Shown here: positions 1 through 7,708 of the stretch, one piece after another
Position numbering within the stretch: the stretch's first letter is position 1
How the letters are laid out: each line of letters starts with the position of its first letter
Assembly (NCBI GenBank): GCA_031296305.1
Contig: JARLFZ010000002.1
Location: 1 to 64,000 of the forward strand
DNA length: 64,000 nt
Origin: Occallatibacter sp.
Lineage (GTDB): Bacteria > Acidobacteriota > Terriglobia > Terriglobales > Acidobacteriaceae
Direction of reading: 5' to 3'
Position numbers and translations under genes: made by a program
The notes under the pieces: model-generated
What the model saw: the letters and a program-made list of their open reading frames with translations, nothing else
What the model was told of the DNA's origin: nothing
Database searches by the model: none

Positions 1-486
1 GAATGCTTTGGTGCCGCTGTAGACGCCGTTGAGCAATTCGGGGCTGAGGGCGACGACGGAAGCGATGTTGATGATGAGCCCTTTGGAGCGCTCCAGGAAA
101 CCCGGCAGGGCCGCAGCGGTAAGGCGCGTTAGAGCGGTGACGTTCAACTGGATCATGTTGTCCATGTCGTCGACATTGGAGTCAATCAACTTGGCAACGC
201 CGCCGAAACCTGCATTGTTGACCAAGGCTGTGATTTCGCTGTCCGAGCGCAGGCGGTCTTCGACGCGCTTGAGATCAGCCTTGACGGTGAGGTCAGCGGC
301 TAGAACTTCGGCATTTCGATCGGTCTTTGCAGCAATATCGTTTGCCAAGATGGTCAACCGCTCCCGGTCGCGGGCAACCAGGATGAGGTTGTAGCCTCGC
401 TGCGCGAGACGGTGGGCATAGACGGAGCCGATGCCCGTGGATGCTCCGGTGATGAGTGCGGCACCCGGTTTCGAAGGTTTCGACAT
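1..486 (-). CDS. Short-chain dehydrogenase/reductase (SDR), C-terminus cut by window start
   Basis: Translating the minus strand from the ATG at 486-484 gives 162 residues running off the window edge. The N-terminus carries the Rossmann nucleotide motif TGASTGIG, followed by NNAG, an active-site serine region (INIAS) and the YSGTK catalytic Tyr-Lys motif, so this is a classical SDR that reduces or oxidises a carbonyl/alcohol with NAD(P)(H) in the cytoplasm. The start is set by an AGAGGAG ribosome-binding site just upstream. The gene lies downstream of, and on the same strand as, the TetR regulator at 598-1182, and an operator-like palindrome sits between them. By analogy with NemR-controlled oxidoreductases it may detoxify reactive carbonyls; that is inference, as the substrate cannot be read from sequence. 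Confidence 0.88.
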   Translation of the reverse strand, partial: MSKPSKPGAALITGASTGIGSVYAHRLAQRGYNLILVARDRERLTILANDIAAKTDRNAEVLAADLTVKADLKRVEDRLRSDSEITALVNNAGFGGVAKLIDSNVDDMDNMIQLNVTALTRLTAAALPGFLERSKGLIINIASVVALSPELLNGVYSGTKAF

Positions 487-544
487 AGTGGGTCTCCTCT
501 GAGTTGCTGAAATGTGTCCATCAATCGGACTCACTACAGTAGAG

Positions 545-560
545 TAGACCGGTCGGTCTA
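545..560. promoter_or_regulatory. TetR/NemR-type operator palindrome upstream of the SDR gene
   Basis: TAGACCGGTCGGTCTA has seven-base arms (TAGACCG/CGGTCTA) and matches the TAGACC-N4-GGTCTA box described for NemR. It lies about 60 bases upstream of the SDR start, and a second, weaker copy precedes the regulator gene. It is probably bound by the regulator encoded at 598-1182. Confidence 0.75.
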
Positions 561-597
561 GCGATTCAGAATTTATGCATATGCTAAGAATCTTTTC

Positions 598-1182
598 TTA
601 GCGCTTCAGCAAGACGTTGAAAGCAAAGTGCAGAAAGTTCTTCAGTGGTTTGCTGGAGCGGTCCGCCTTTGACCGAAGGAGAGCGCCTTCGTAGCTGTTA
701 AGGAGGAAAGACGCCAGTTCCTGGGGCTTGTTCGATCTGGCAAGATCTCCACGGTCTATTGCCTCCTGGAGAATGCCTGCGATCGCCGTTTGCCAATTCG
801 AGAAGGACATGTGGAGCAGAGATTGGATCGAATCGCTGTGATCTGCCATCTCAAGGCTGAGGTTTGCCAGCATGCAACCGCTAACAGTAGCTCCGGGCCC
901 ATAGATGGCCATGAGTTCCTCGAAGTAACGCCGCAGGCGCCTAAGTGGCGCGGCCTTGCCGTCGCGCAGGATCTTTTCTGCTCGTTCGTTTTCTCCGCGA
1001 ACGTAGAGATTGAGCACCTCTTTTGCGAAGGCCTCTTTGCTGGCAAAGTGATGATAGAACGATCCCTTTGGCACGCCGGCCTCGTCGAGGATTTCTTTCA
1101 CGCCCGTGGCCGCGTAGCCCATAGCATGAATGCGCCGAAGTCCAACTTGAAGAAGATGCTCCCGCGTGTTCCGAACTTCCAT
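598..1182 (-). CDS. TetR-family transcriptional regulator, NemR-like
   Basis: 194 residues, the usual TetR length. The N-terminal helix-turn-helix contains the VPKGSFYHHFASKEAF recognition segment (about residues 38-52). The ligand domain contains SGCMLANLS with Cys103; the equivalent SGC in E. coli NemR (Cys106) is its electrophile/hypochlorite sensor, and spacing and surroundings look alike. A GAGGGAG ribosome-binding site precedes the ATG. Palindromes at 545-560 and 1215-1230 suggest repression of both the SDR gene and itself, with release on reactive electrophiles. The family is seen directly; the sensing role is inferred from the conserved cysteine and the box. Confidence 0.9.
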   Translation of the reverse strand: MEVRNTREHLLQVGLRRIHAMGYAATGVKEILDEAGVPKGSFYHHFASKEAFAKEVLNLYVRGENERAEKILRDGKAAPLRRLRRYFEELMAIYGPGATVSGCMLANLSLEMADHSDSIQSLLHMSFSNWQTAIAGILQEAIDRGDLARSNKPQELASFLLNSYEGALLRSKADRSSKPLKNFLHFAFNVLLKR

Positions 1183-1214
1183 TTTTCTCCCTCTTCGCCA
1201 ATTCTGACATTCGA

Positions 1215-1230
1215 TAGACCGACCAGTCTA
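1215..1230. promoter_or_regulatory. TetR/NemR-type operator, imperfect, upstream of its own regulator
   Basis: TAGACCGACCAGTCTA keeps the outer TAGAC/GTCTA arms and has a poorly matched centre. It lies 33 bases upstream of the regulator start at 1182, a position suited to autorepression. The weaker symmetry than the copy at 545-560 suggests lower affinity. Confidence 0.65.
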
Positions 1231-1618
1231 TTCGATTCAGATTTCGCACAGAAGATTCCCTTGTTGGCACAGAGTTCATGCCAAAGCTCTAGCGACGCTG
1301 GAGATGCGGCTTTCCGAGTCGATTGGTGAGGAAAGGTCTTGCGCTGACAGGCGAGTCGTGTGCCCTCCGCCTTTTGGACCGACATCTCTGCCCTGACAGA
1401 AAGATCAATCCCGAAAGAGGATAGGTCCTCAGTCGGCAAGCGTTCGCCGATCCGTCGTCGGAGAAATCGAAGAAATGGGCTCCCCATTACGCGGGCGAGT
1501 CCAGGACAGCACGGAATCATCCGGTTTCCCCTCGGCAAATGCTCCGTTGGCCTTACAATTCCTCGGATCTGCAGGCTCCGCTCAAGCAACGGCACACGAT
1601 CCATCTCCGTGAGCATCG
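1231..1618. other. Gene-free stretch
   Basis: No reading frame here has a credible start, ribosome-binding site or recognisable domain on either strand, and I see no RNA gene or clear repeat. It separates the SDR/TetR pair from the toxin-antitoxin pair and may be decayed coding sequence. Confidence 0.5.
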
Positions 1619-2062
1619 TCAACCTGACTCCGTTTCATCTGGAATCGGAAGTAAATACCGGACGATCTCAAATTCACCGCTCTCTTCCGCGCCGAGATAA
1701 ACCTCAATCACCTCATTGACGAGGTGATCCACTGTTCCGATTTGATCGAGAACTGCCGTGAAAAGTTCGATTTCGACCTCGCCAGTTATTTTGCCCGTAC
1801 CGTTGATGCAGATCAGACCAGCGTGAATCGGAACATTCGCGTACTGCCCGCTGGAACCTGGCTGGTCGACCGGTCCGCGAAAATCGACGCTGTTTCTCGT
1901 GACAAACGTCCAGTCTTGCTCAACGATCAGGACTCTGAGTTGCCAGTCCTTCCAGCCTGCCTTGCCCAACCAGCTCACATGGGAGCTGGAGTGGAAACCC
2001 CGATCGCGCGCCAACTGCGCAAGGTCGGGGCTCAGGCATTCATCGATCAAGAATTTCAGCAC
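1619..2062 (-). CDS. DUF5615 PIN-like toxin component
   Basis: 147 residues starting at a GTG (2062-2060). The N-terminus FLIDECLSPDLA matches the FLIDENLSP signature of DUF5615, a PIN-like nuclease fold with acidic residues Asp7 and Glu8, and the later VTRNSVDF corresponds to the family's T-x-N-x-x-DF segment. Such proteins are predicted RNases paired with DUF433 antitoxins. The gene starts three bases after the stop of the DUF433 gene, whose last codons supply the GGAG ribosome-binding site, so the two are translationally linked. The C-terminal part is longer than in many members. Toxicity is inferred from family and pairing only. Confidence 0.82.
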   Translation of the reverse strand: MLKFLIDECLSPDLAQLARDRGFHSSSHVSWLGKAGWKDWQLRVLIVEQDWTFVTRNSVDFRGPVDQPGSSGQYANVPIHAGLICINGTGKITGEVEIELFTAVLDQIGTVDHLVNEVIEVYLGAEESGEFEIVRYLLPIPDETESG

Positions 2063-2065
2063 TCT

Positions 2066-2698
2066 TCACGCTCCAGCACGAGTGTTGCGAAGCCGCATCT
2101 TTGTGACTGAAATTCTGGTCGCGCCGGGAATGGAAAGCCGCCGAGGCCGGCCGCGCTGCGGAGCTGCTTTGGCGTAAATCGATGCGAGCTCGACCTGCGA
2201 TGCGTTGAGGCTCGGATAGGACCTGAGAATTCGCTCCATGGGAACTCCCGCATCCAACTGCGCGGCGACATCGTGCACGGGAACGCGTGTGCCCTGAATC
2301 ACCGGCGTTCCGCTCAGGATTTCGGGATCTTCGACGACCATCTGGCGCGCTTCTGTGAGACTGCGCAGACGGCCGTCGACCTCCTTCCAGAGATCAGAGA
2401 AACGGATCGTCAGATTCTGATCGCCCACCGTGCAGTCTTTCCACTCGTCCCAGGTCGAGCAGCGGATCCTGGCGTTGCGGATCGTTTCCAGGCGGGCGTT
2501 CGCGGTCAGCCAATTTGCCGTCTCGAAATAGAAGGCAATGAGGAGACAAGCATCCGACCGGAAGGTCCGGATAGGCGTGGTGTCGTAGAGATCCTCGGGC
2601 AGGATTTTTTCGTCGATCATCCGGTTGATCTGCGGGATCGAGACTCCGGCCGCTATGGCCGCTTCCGTTGTTGTCAGATGTTCCATCCGGGCATCCAT
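2066..2698 (-). CDS. DUF433 antitoxin with N-terminal helix-turn-helix
   Basis: About 210 residues from the ATG at 2698, chosen over an upstream in-frame ATG (2776) because GGTGGAGG lies at ideal spacing before it. Residues 5-25 or so resemble a MerR-like helix-turn-helix (TTTEAAIAAGVSIPQINRM). The C-terminal third is a clear DUF433 domain: EDPEILSGTPVIQGTRVPV followed by a PSLNASQVELA stretch. DUF433 proteins are antitoxin partners of DUF5615 nucleases, and this one is directly upstream of one. The DNA-binding part implies it also autoregulates the pair. Confidence 0.85.
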   Translation of the reverse strand: MDARMEHLTTTEAAIAAGVSIPQINRMIDEKILPEDLYDTTPIRTFRSDACLLIAFYFETANWLTANARLETIRNARIRCSTWDEWKDCTVGDQNLTIRFSDLWKEVDGRLRSLTEARQMVVEDPEILSGTPVIQGTRVPVHDVAAQLDAGVPMERILRSYPSLNASQVELASIYAKAAPQRGRPRRLSIPGATRISVTKMRLRNTRAGA

Positions 2699-2971
2699 GG
2701 GGCGCCTCCACCTTCCAACATGATAATCCATCTGAGGCGCCAGATCAATTATTGCAGCTTTGTAGGGAGGTTCCATTTTCAGTTCTCGAATCGAGGCTTC
2801 TGAATTTCTTAGGGGCTGATGCCGATTCCTCCACGATCAGGTAGTGAGAACCGGGACTTGGTTGAAAAACTTGGTCCAGAATTTGGTCCAATTGCGTGCC
2901 GAAAAGGCTCCGATTACTCCTTTGGCTCCTCTCTACTCCGTTGAAAACATTACTACTCCACCGTTTAGTAC

Positions 2972-3021
<50 letters not shown>

Positions 3022-3033
3022 TAAATCAACAAC

Positions 3034-3230
3034 TTATCTTCCATTGCGCTCTGCTTGCGCTCCGTTTCCCTTAAAAGCAAGCTGCGAAACCTTGATTCCC
3101 GCAGTAGTCATCTCATCCGTTGCAACGTCCCCGTAAATGTTCATCGTGGTTCTGATGTCCGTGTGCCGCATCATTTTCTGTTGCACGGCTATCGGAGTGC
3201 CCACCGCATCAAGCCATGAGCGGTGTGTTG
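3034..3230 (-). pseudogene. C-terminal remnant of a tyrosine recombinase (integrase)
   Basis: The minus-strand frame ends with HRSWLDAVGTP, then MRHTDIRTTMNIYGD and KVSQLAFKG. These correspond to the second catalytic arginine region, the late catalytic histidine (MRH) and the nucleophilic tyrosine (NIYGD) of phage-type integrases. Upstream of HRSW the frame no longer resembles an integrase, and the GH106-like gene begins to overlap at 3311, so the N-terminal and core-binding parts are gone. Its 3' end points at the tRNA-Asn fragment 13 bases away. It is presumably inactive. Confidence 0.78.
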
Positions 3231-3310
3231 CCCCGCCGCACTGTTGCCGGTTGAGTGAGCGTTCCAGCGCAATCGCTAATCCCGTCGCGACGCTTCGCAT
3301 TGCATAGTGT

Positions 3311-6253
3311 TCATTTGATCTCGGTAAAGAGGCGGACGTCGCCCAGAAGGCCGGAGGAGATGGGCATGACGCGGTTAAGGTCCTGCATCTGGAAGCGGTC
3401 TCCATACTTAGCGATCAGCGGAGCGTAGTCGCGTGGCGGTAGAGCAGACCATGCGTTGAGTGCAGTGTTGAATACATGGAATTCTATGTGGTTCACACCG
3501 GATTGAAGGAACCTGGTCACGTCAAGGCGATAGGGAGGATGCCAAAGCGCACCGGCGGCCTGGCCATTGATGGTCACCAGGGCCGCCTCATGAATGGGCG
3601 GGTCGAAGTAGGCGTGAATTCCCGGCCCGGGACGGGTGATGAGCGGGTTTGGCAGGCCGTCGGGGCCGAGCACTTGCAGAACCGCACCGCCTTCGGGCGC
3701 AGAGTTCGGCGCGCCGGGCAGAGGCTTGCCACCACTCACTTCGAGGTAGACAGGATGGGTGGGTGCGGAAGCGATGATGACATCGCGTGAGTAAACGGCC
3801 TCGCCTGAGTAATGGAGGGTGGAGGGATCGGAGATCCAGTCGGTGAGAGTTGGTTCGTTTACGGATTTTTGGATGGCGGGAAAGGTGACCTGCCAGGCAC
3901 TGCTGAAGTCTGTTATGTCCATGTTTGTCGCTTGGTCAGCTGTCGCTGGCTGAGGTGCAGGCAGCGAGCCGCTGAAGACGAAGACGCGCGACTCATATGG
4001 CGCCAGGTGAATTGGGAATGATTCTGCCGAAGCCGGAGTGACGGCGGTGGAGTCGGGGTCCCACGCTTCGCCGTACTTGTGTGCGGTGGCAAAAGAAGCG
4101 GTGGTGTCGATGGGTCGATTGCCGGTGTTGGCGACGAAGTAAATGTCTGTGCCGGGGAGATGGCGGCGGATGAAGCCGAGCTGAGAGCGGGCGACGGTAT
4201 CGTCGGCCGGAAGTTTGAAATCAGGTTTGGCGGCTTTGGTGAGTGCGTCGGCGAGGTGAACCTCGTCGGACACAAAGGAAGACTTCGCCGGATCGAAGAG
4301 TTCTTTCGACAAGCTGGTCAGCGCGGGGATGGTCTTGCCTTCCGGATCGATAGACGGCGCCCGGCCTACGGCGATGACTTTGCCGCCGGTGGCGACAAAG
4401 GCTGCAATCTTTTTCAGTGTTTCCAGCGGAATGCGATTGGTAGGAGGAATCACGAGGACCGAGTGTCTACCAAGGCCGACTTTATTGATGGCATCGGCGT
4501 CGATGTAGTCGATGTTATAACCGGCGGATAGAATGGCGGACATCAACTGGGGTGAAATCAGCTGCGGCATAGCGTTGGTAATGCTGGTCTGGTTAGGCTG
4601 GAAGCCGGCCCAGGCATCGTCGGTGGGCAGCAGGACCACAACCTGGTTGGCGGGTTTTCCCTGGCGCATGAGGTAGCTCATCCGGCCGATGTAGCCGGTG
4701 ACCGCAGGCATGACCGGATGCCACGGGTTGTGGTTGTTGAAGACGGCGGCGGCATAGAGCGACCAGCCGGGCTCGGGGACTTCATGGTCGGGAGGTGAAT
4801 ATGGCCAGCCGTGGCAGATGATCTGGTTCTCGCCCATGATGAAGTCGATATCGGCTTCCGACTTCATGTCGAGCGGAGTGGCGCGGAAGACTGGCGAGTG
4901 AAGCCAGGTAAAGGTTTCGCCGGAGCTGACAACGTGGCCGAATACGTGGTTGGAAGAGGTGGCCCAGCGCAGCGTTGAGAAGGCACGCCACTGCGGCCCT
5001 TCACCCTCCGCGAGCTGTGGGATGTTCTGGCTGGAAAAGCTGACAGCCGATTCATGATAGGTTTGCGAGCGAAACCTGGTGTGGTGAGCGGCAGCCCAAT
5101 CGGCAATTTGCCGCAGGTAGTTCTCATTGACTAATTCGGTCAAGGTCTCGCCATAATCGTGGCGGACGGTCTCGCCCTCCGGCGATCCACCGCCGACCAG
5201 TTCGGGCAGATGCGGGATCAGATCATACCCGCGACGCTTTTTGAACTCCTCAGGCAGCTTCGGCGTCCAATCTCCGCCGAAGGCCTCCAGCGAATCAGAG
5301 AAGATGGCATACGGCGGAGTATTGCCGAAGGCCTTGAGCAGCGGCTCACCCACCTTATCGAGATGCTTGGCGACTGCTTCATGGGAGTAGGAGTCGAGGA
5401 CCCAGCCCTCCGCATTTACGGCGGCGCGCTTAACCACCTGGCCGGTGTGACTTTGGATAAAGAACACGGCGATGCGCGGGGTGTTGGAGGGCGCCACGGT
5501 TATCTGCGGGCCGTAGAATTGGAGGGGCTGCGCGGAGGCTGGAATCCAGTCGACGGGGGGTGGGCCGAAATTGCGGCCGCGTCCGGTGGCCGGAGCGGGT
5601 GTGCGGGCCACGGAGGTGGCAAGTATTGCGGAGAGGATGGAATCGCCCTCTGCGAGTTTTTGCTGGCCATTGATGACGAAGCGGGTTGCAATGAGGTCGG
5701 TGACCGACTTGCCGGCCGCGAGGGTCGGTACGGCGATCGTAGTAGCGCCGGCGGGAACGGCGACTTCGGCGGTGCGGAGATGGGTAGAGGCTTCCGCGAG
5801 CGTGATGTGCGGGCCGCCGTAGGGCCAGCCGGAGCAGAGAGTCACATCGATGCGTAGACCGAGCTTGCGGCCTTCGGATTGCGCGTAGTTGACGTCGTCG
5901 AGCATCTCAGGCGAGAGGAATGAAAGGTTTTTCAGCCCCCTGGCAGGGTCGTCGAGCACTTCGGGATAGACGAAGGCGAGCTCTGCGCCCTGGATGCCGT
6001 CGGCCTTCATTTGCTGCAGCTCAGCGAGGATCTCCGGCTTGACCACGGCTGTGCCAAACCACCACCAACGCACCATGGGCCGGGCATCGTTGGGTGGATT
6101 GACGAAGTTTTTGCGCAGGGTTGCAATGGTGGGCGCAGGCGATTGCGCGGTGAGAGCGGGGATGAGCACGAGCAGAAGCGCTGCGGCCAGGCTGTATGCG
6201 GCGAAGTTGCGAACCGTGTGCAGACGGGTTTGCGGACGCTGAGACTGTTTCAT
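3311..6253 (-). CDS. Secreted GH106-like alpha-L-rhamnosidase
   Basis: 980 residues with a Sec-type signal (hydrophobic run about 20-36 ending ALTAQS). The segment RPMVRWWWFGTAVVKPEIL near residue 58 and the following ADGIQGAEL are typical of the GH106 (Glyco_hydro_106) catalytic start; a GH2-like sugar-binding beta domain forms the last ~170 residues. GH106 enzymes remove terminal rhamnose from rhamnogalacturonan and other glycans. The start has a GGAGAA ribosome-binding site. It lies downstream of a GH28 gene and a TonB receptor on the same strand, which fits pectin use. The linkage it cuts cannot be read from sequence; a second, distant paralogue is at 29205-31943. Confidence 0.82.
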   Translation of the reverse strand: MKQSQRPQTRLHTVRNFAAYSLAAALLLVLIPALTAQSPAPTIATLRKNFVNPPNDARPMVRWWWFGTAVVKPEILAELQQMKADGIQGAELAFVYPEVLDDPARGLKNLSFLSPEMLDDVNYAQSEGRKLGLRIDVTLCSGWPYGGPHITLAEASTHLRTAEVAVPAGATTIAVPTLAAGKSVTDLIATRFVINGQQKLAEGDSILSAILATSVARTPAPATGRGRNFGPPPVDWIPASAQPLQFYGPQITVAPSNTPRIAVFFIQSHTGQVVKRAAVNAEGWVLDSYSHEAVAKHLDKVGEPLLKAFGNTPPYAIFSDSLEAFGGDWTPKLPEEFKKRRGYDLIPHLPELVGGGSPEGETVRHDYGETLTELVNENYLRQIADWAAAHHTRFRSQTYHESAVSFSSQNIPQLAEGEGPQWRAFSTLRWATSSNHVFGHVVSSGETFTWLHSPVFRATPLDMKSEADIDFIMGENQIICHGWPYSPPDHEVPEPGWSLYAAAVFNNHNPWHPVMPAVTGYIGRMSYLMRQGKPANQVVVLLPTDDAWAGFQPNQTSITNAMPQLISPQLMSAILSAGYNIDYIDADAINKVGLGRHSVLVIPPTNRIPLETLKKIAAFVATGGKVIAVGRAPSIDPEGKTIPALTSLSKELFDPAKSSFVSDEVHLADALTKAAKPDFKLPADDTVARSQLGFIRRHLPGTDIYFVANTGNRPIDTTASFATAHKYGEAWDPDSTAVTPASAESFPIHLAPYESRVFVFSGSLPAPQPATADQATNMDITDFSSAWQVTFPAIQKSVNEPTLTDWISDPSTLHYSGEAVYSRDVIIASAPTHPVYLEVSGGKPLPGAPNSAPEGGAVLQVLGPDGLPNPLITRPGPGIHAYFDPPIHEAALVTINGQAAGALWHPPYRLDVTRFLQSGVNHIEFHVFNTALNAWSALPPRDYAPLIAKYGDRFQMQDLNRVMPISSGLLGDVRLFTEIK

Positions 6254-6326
6254 GGGATTCTCCGAATTGGCAATTAGCTCTGTCGTGCAGGTTGCTCGAT
6301 CCGCGACTCAGTGAACCTCGAGGACC

Positions 6327-7622
6327 TCAAGCCGACTGGAGCTGCCCGTTGACAATCACATTTTCGAACTTGAGACCTTTGACGCCGCTGGCCATGAGCT
6401 TTTCCTGCTGCAGCACCACGTCGAAATCCTTGAAGGAAATGTCGCTGATCTCCGTTTGTCCAGGGTTGGGCCTGATCGTGCCGAACGCTGTGTAATGACC
6501 CTTGATGCCGATGAAGCTCACGTTACGAACCACAGACTGCGGCGGTGCTTCACCCTGCAGATTCGCATACTGCATCCACGGCTGTACCGAAAGGATCGCG
6601 GAGGCCGTGGCTTCCGAGGTGATATTGCGGAACGTGATGTCCTCATAATGCTGCGGCGTGTCCGGCCGCAGCTTTAAGGTTGCGATTCTGACATTGCCGG
6701 TGATCCTGCAATTCTCCACGACCACGTCGCGAACGATGGTGGCTTCTGATCCAATCGTCAGCACGCCGCCGCCACGCTTGTAGACACAGTTCCGGATGCG
6801 GATGTGCTCCACCGGCGGACTGTCTTTGTCCTGCATGGCATGGGGTCCCTTGGAACCTTTGGCCGCGATGCAATCGTCCGTGACGGAGAAAAAGCAGCCG
6901 TCGATCGTGACGTTCCGGGAGCTGTCCAGATCGATTCCGTCTGTGCTGGGAGCCTGCTTATAGTCGTCCGGAACCTCGAAACGCGCGTTGCTCACCGTGA
7001 CGCCGTCGCAGTTGTAGATATGCAGATTCCAGAACTGCGAATCCTTGAAAGTAATGCCCTCGATCTTCACGTCACGCGAACTTTCAATGAGCGCGAGGCG
7101 GGCGCGGGGCACACCCACGTTCGGAAAGTTGCTGCGCTCGGGCGACGCGTTACGCAGTTTCCAGAACAAGTCCCATATGGGCCGGCCGGCTCCATCGAGC
7201 GTCCCTTCGCCAGTGAGCTGGAAGCCATCGCAATTCGTTGCGTTGATCAGAGCCGGATTGAACTTCTCCTCGAAGTGGCCCTCAATTCGGGTGCGTTGTG
7301 CGGGGAAGTTGGCCATGTCCGTCGAGCACTGCAGCACTGCTCCCGCCTGCAGATGAAGATTCACGTGCGGCTTGAAGAACAGGGCGCCGCTCACGAACGT
7401 GCCCTGCGGGATGACGACCGTTCCTCCGCGGCGCGATGCCAAATGATCGATCGCCGCCTGGATGGCCTTGGTGTTGATGGTTGTACCGTCAGGCCGCGCG
7501 CCGAATTCCGTAATCAGGGCTTCCGCAGAAGACTCCGCTTCGGCCATCAATGCAGACCCCCAGACGGGAGCTGCAAGCATCAACGACATGAACCGCCGGC
7601 GTGCCAACGGATGACTGGACAC
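6327..7622 (-). CDS. GH28 family polygalacturonase/rhamnogalacturonan hydrolase, Tat-exported
   Basis: 431 residues from a GTG preceded by GAGGTGAG. The N-terminus (ARRRFM plus a hydrophobic stretch) is a Tat-like signal. The body is a right-handed beta-helix of GH28 type: EFGARPDG near residue 39, STDGID 226-231 and TDDCIAAKG 248-256 provide the catalytic aspartates, and LKLR follows. The GHG motif that carries the conserved histidine of polygalacturonases is GGG at 284-286, so the enzyme departs from the classical type and may act on another galacturonate linkage. It is separated from the upstream TonB receptor by a strong hairpin and lies 73 bases before the GH106-like gene. Confidence 0.88.
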   Translation of the reverse strand: MSSHPLARRRFMSLMLAAPVWGSALMAEAESSAEALITEFGARPDGTTINTKAIQAAIDHLASRRGGTVVIPQGTFVSGALFFKPHVNLHLQAGAVLQCSTDMANFPAQRTRIEGHFEEKFNPALINATNCDGFQLTGEGTLDGAGRPIWDLFWKLRNASPERSNFPNVGVPRARLALIESSRDVKIEGITFKDSQFWNLHIYNCDGVTVSNARFEVPDDYKQAPSTDGIDLDSSRNVTIDGCFFSVTDDCIAAKGSKGPHAMQDKDSPPVEHIRIRNCVYKRGGGVLTIGSEATIVRDVVVENCRITGNVRIATLKLRPDTPQHYEDITFRNITSEATASAILSVQPWMQYANLQGEAPPQSVVRNVSFIGIKGHYTAFGTIRPNPGQTEISDISFKDFDVVLQQEKLMASGVKGLKFENVIVNGQLQSA

Positions 7623-7658
7623 AACTCACCTCTGTGCGACAGATAAAGATGCTATAGC

Positions 7659-7690
7659 AAGGCGCCACCTGCCGAAGCAGGTGGCGCCTT
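7659..7690 (-). terminator. Strong hairpin after the TonB receptor gene
   Basis: A perfect 14-base stem (AAGGCGCCACCTGC and its complement) closes a TTCG tetraloop as read on the minus strand. It starts 19 bases after the receptor stop codon and ends 37 bases before the GH28 start. There is no clean U-tract on the minus strand, so it may be a partial terminator or an mRNA-end stabiliser that sets receptor against enzyme levels. Confidence 0.65.
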
Positions 7691-7708
7691 ATTTGATTCG
7701 CGCCGGTT

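Noticed and set aside
2777-2971. Possible intact tRNA or gene left of the tRNA-Asn fragment
   Set aside because: No 5' acceptor strand or D-arm matches and no coding frame is credible; only two short TTGGTCCA repeats were noticed.
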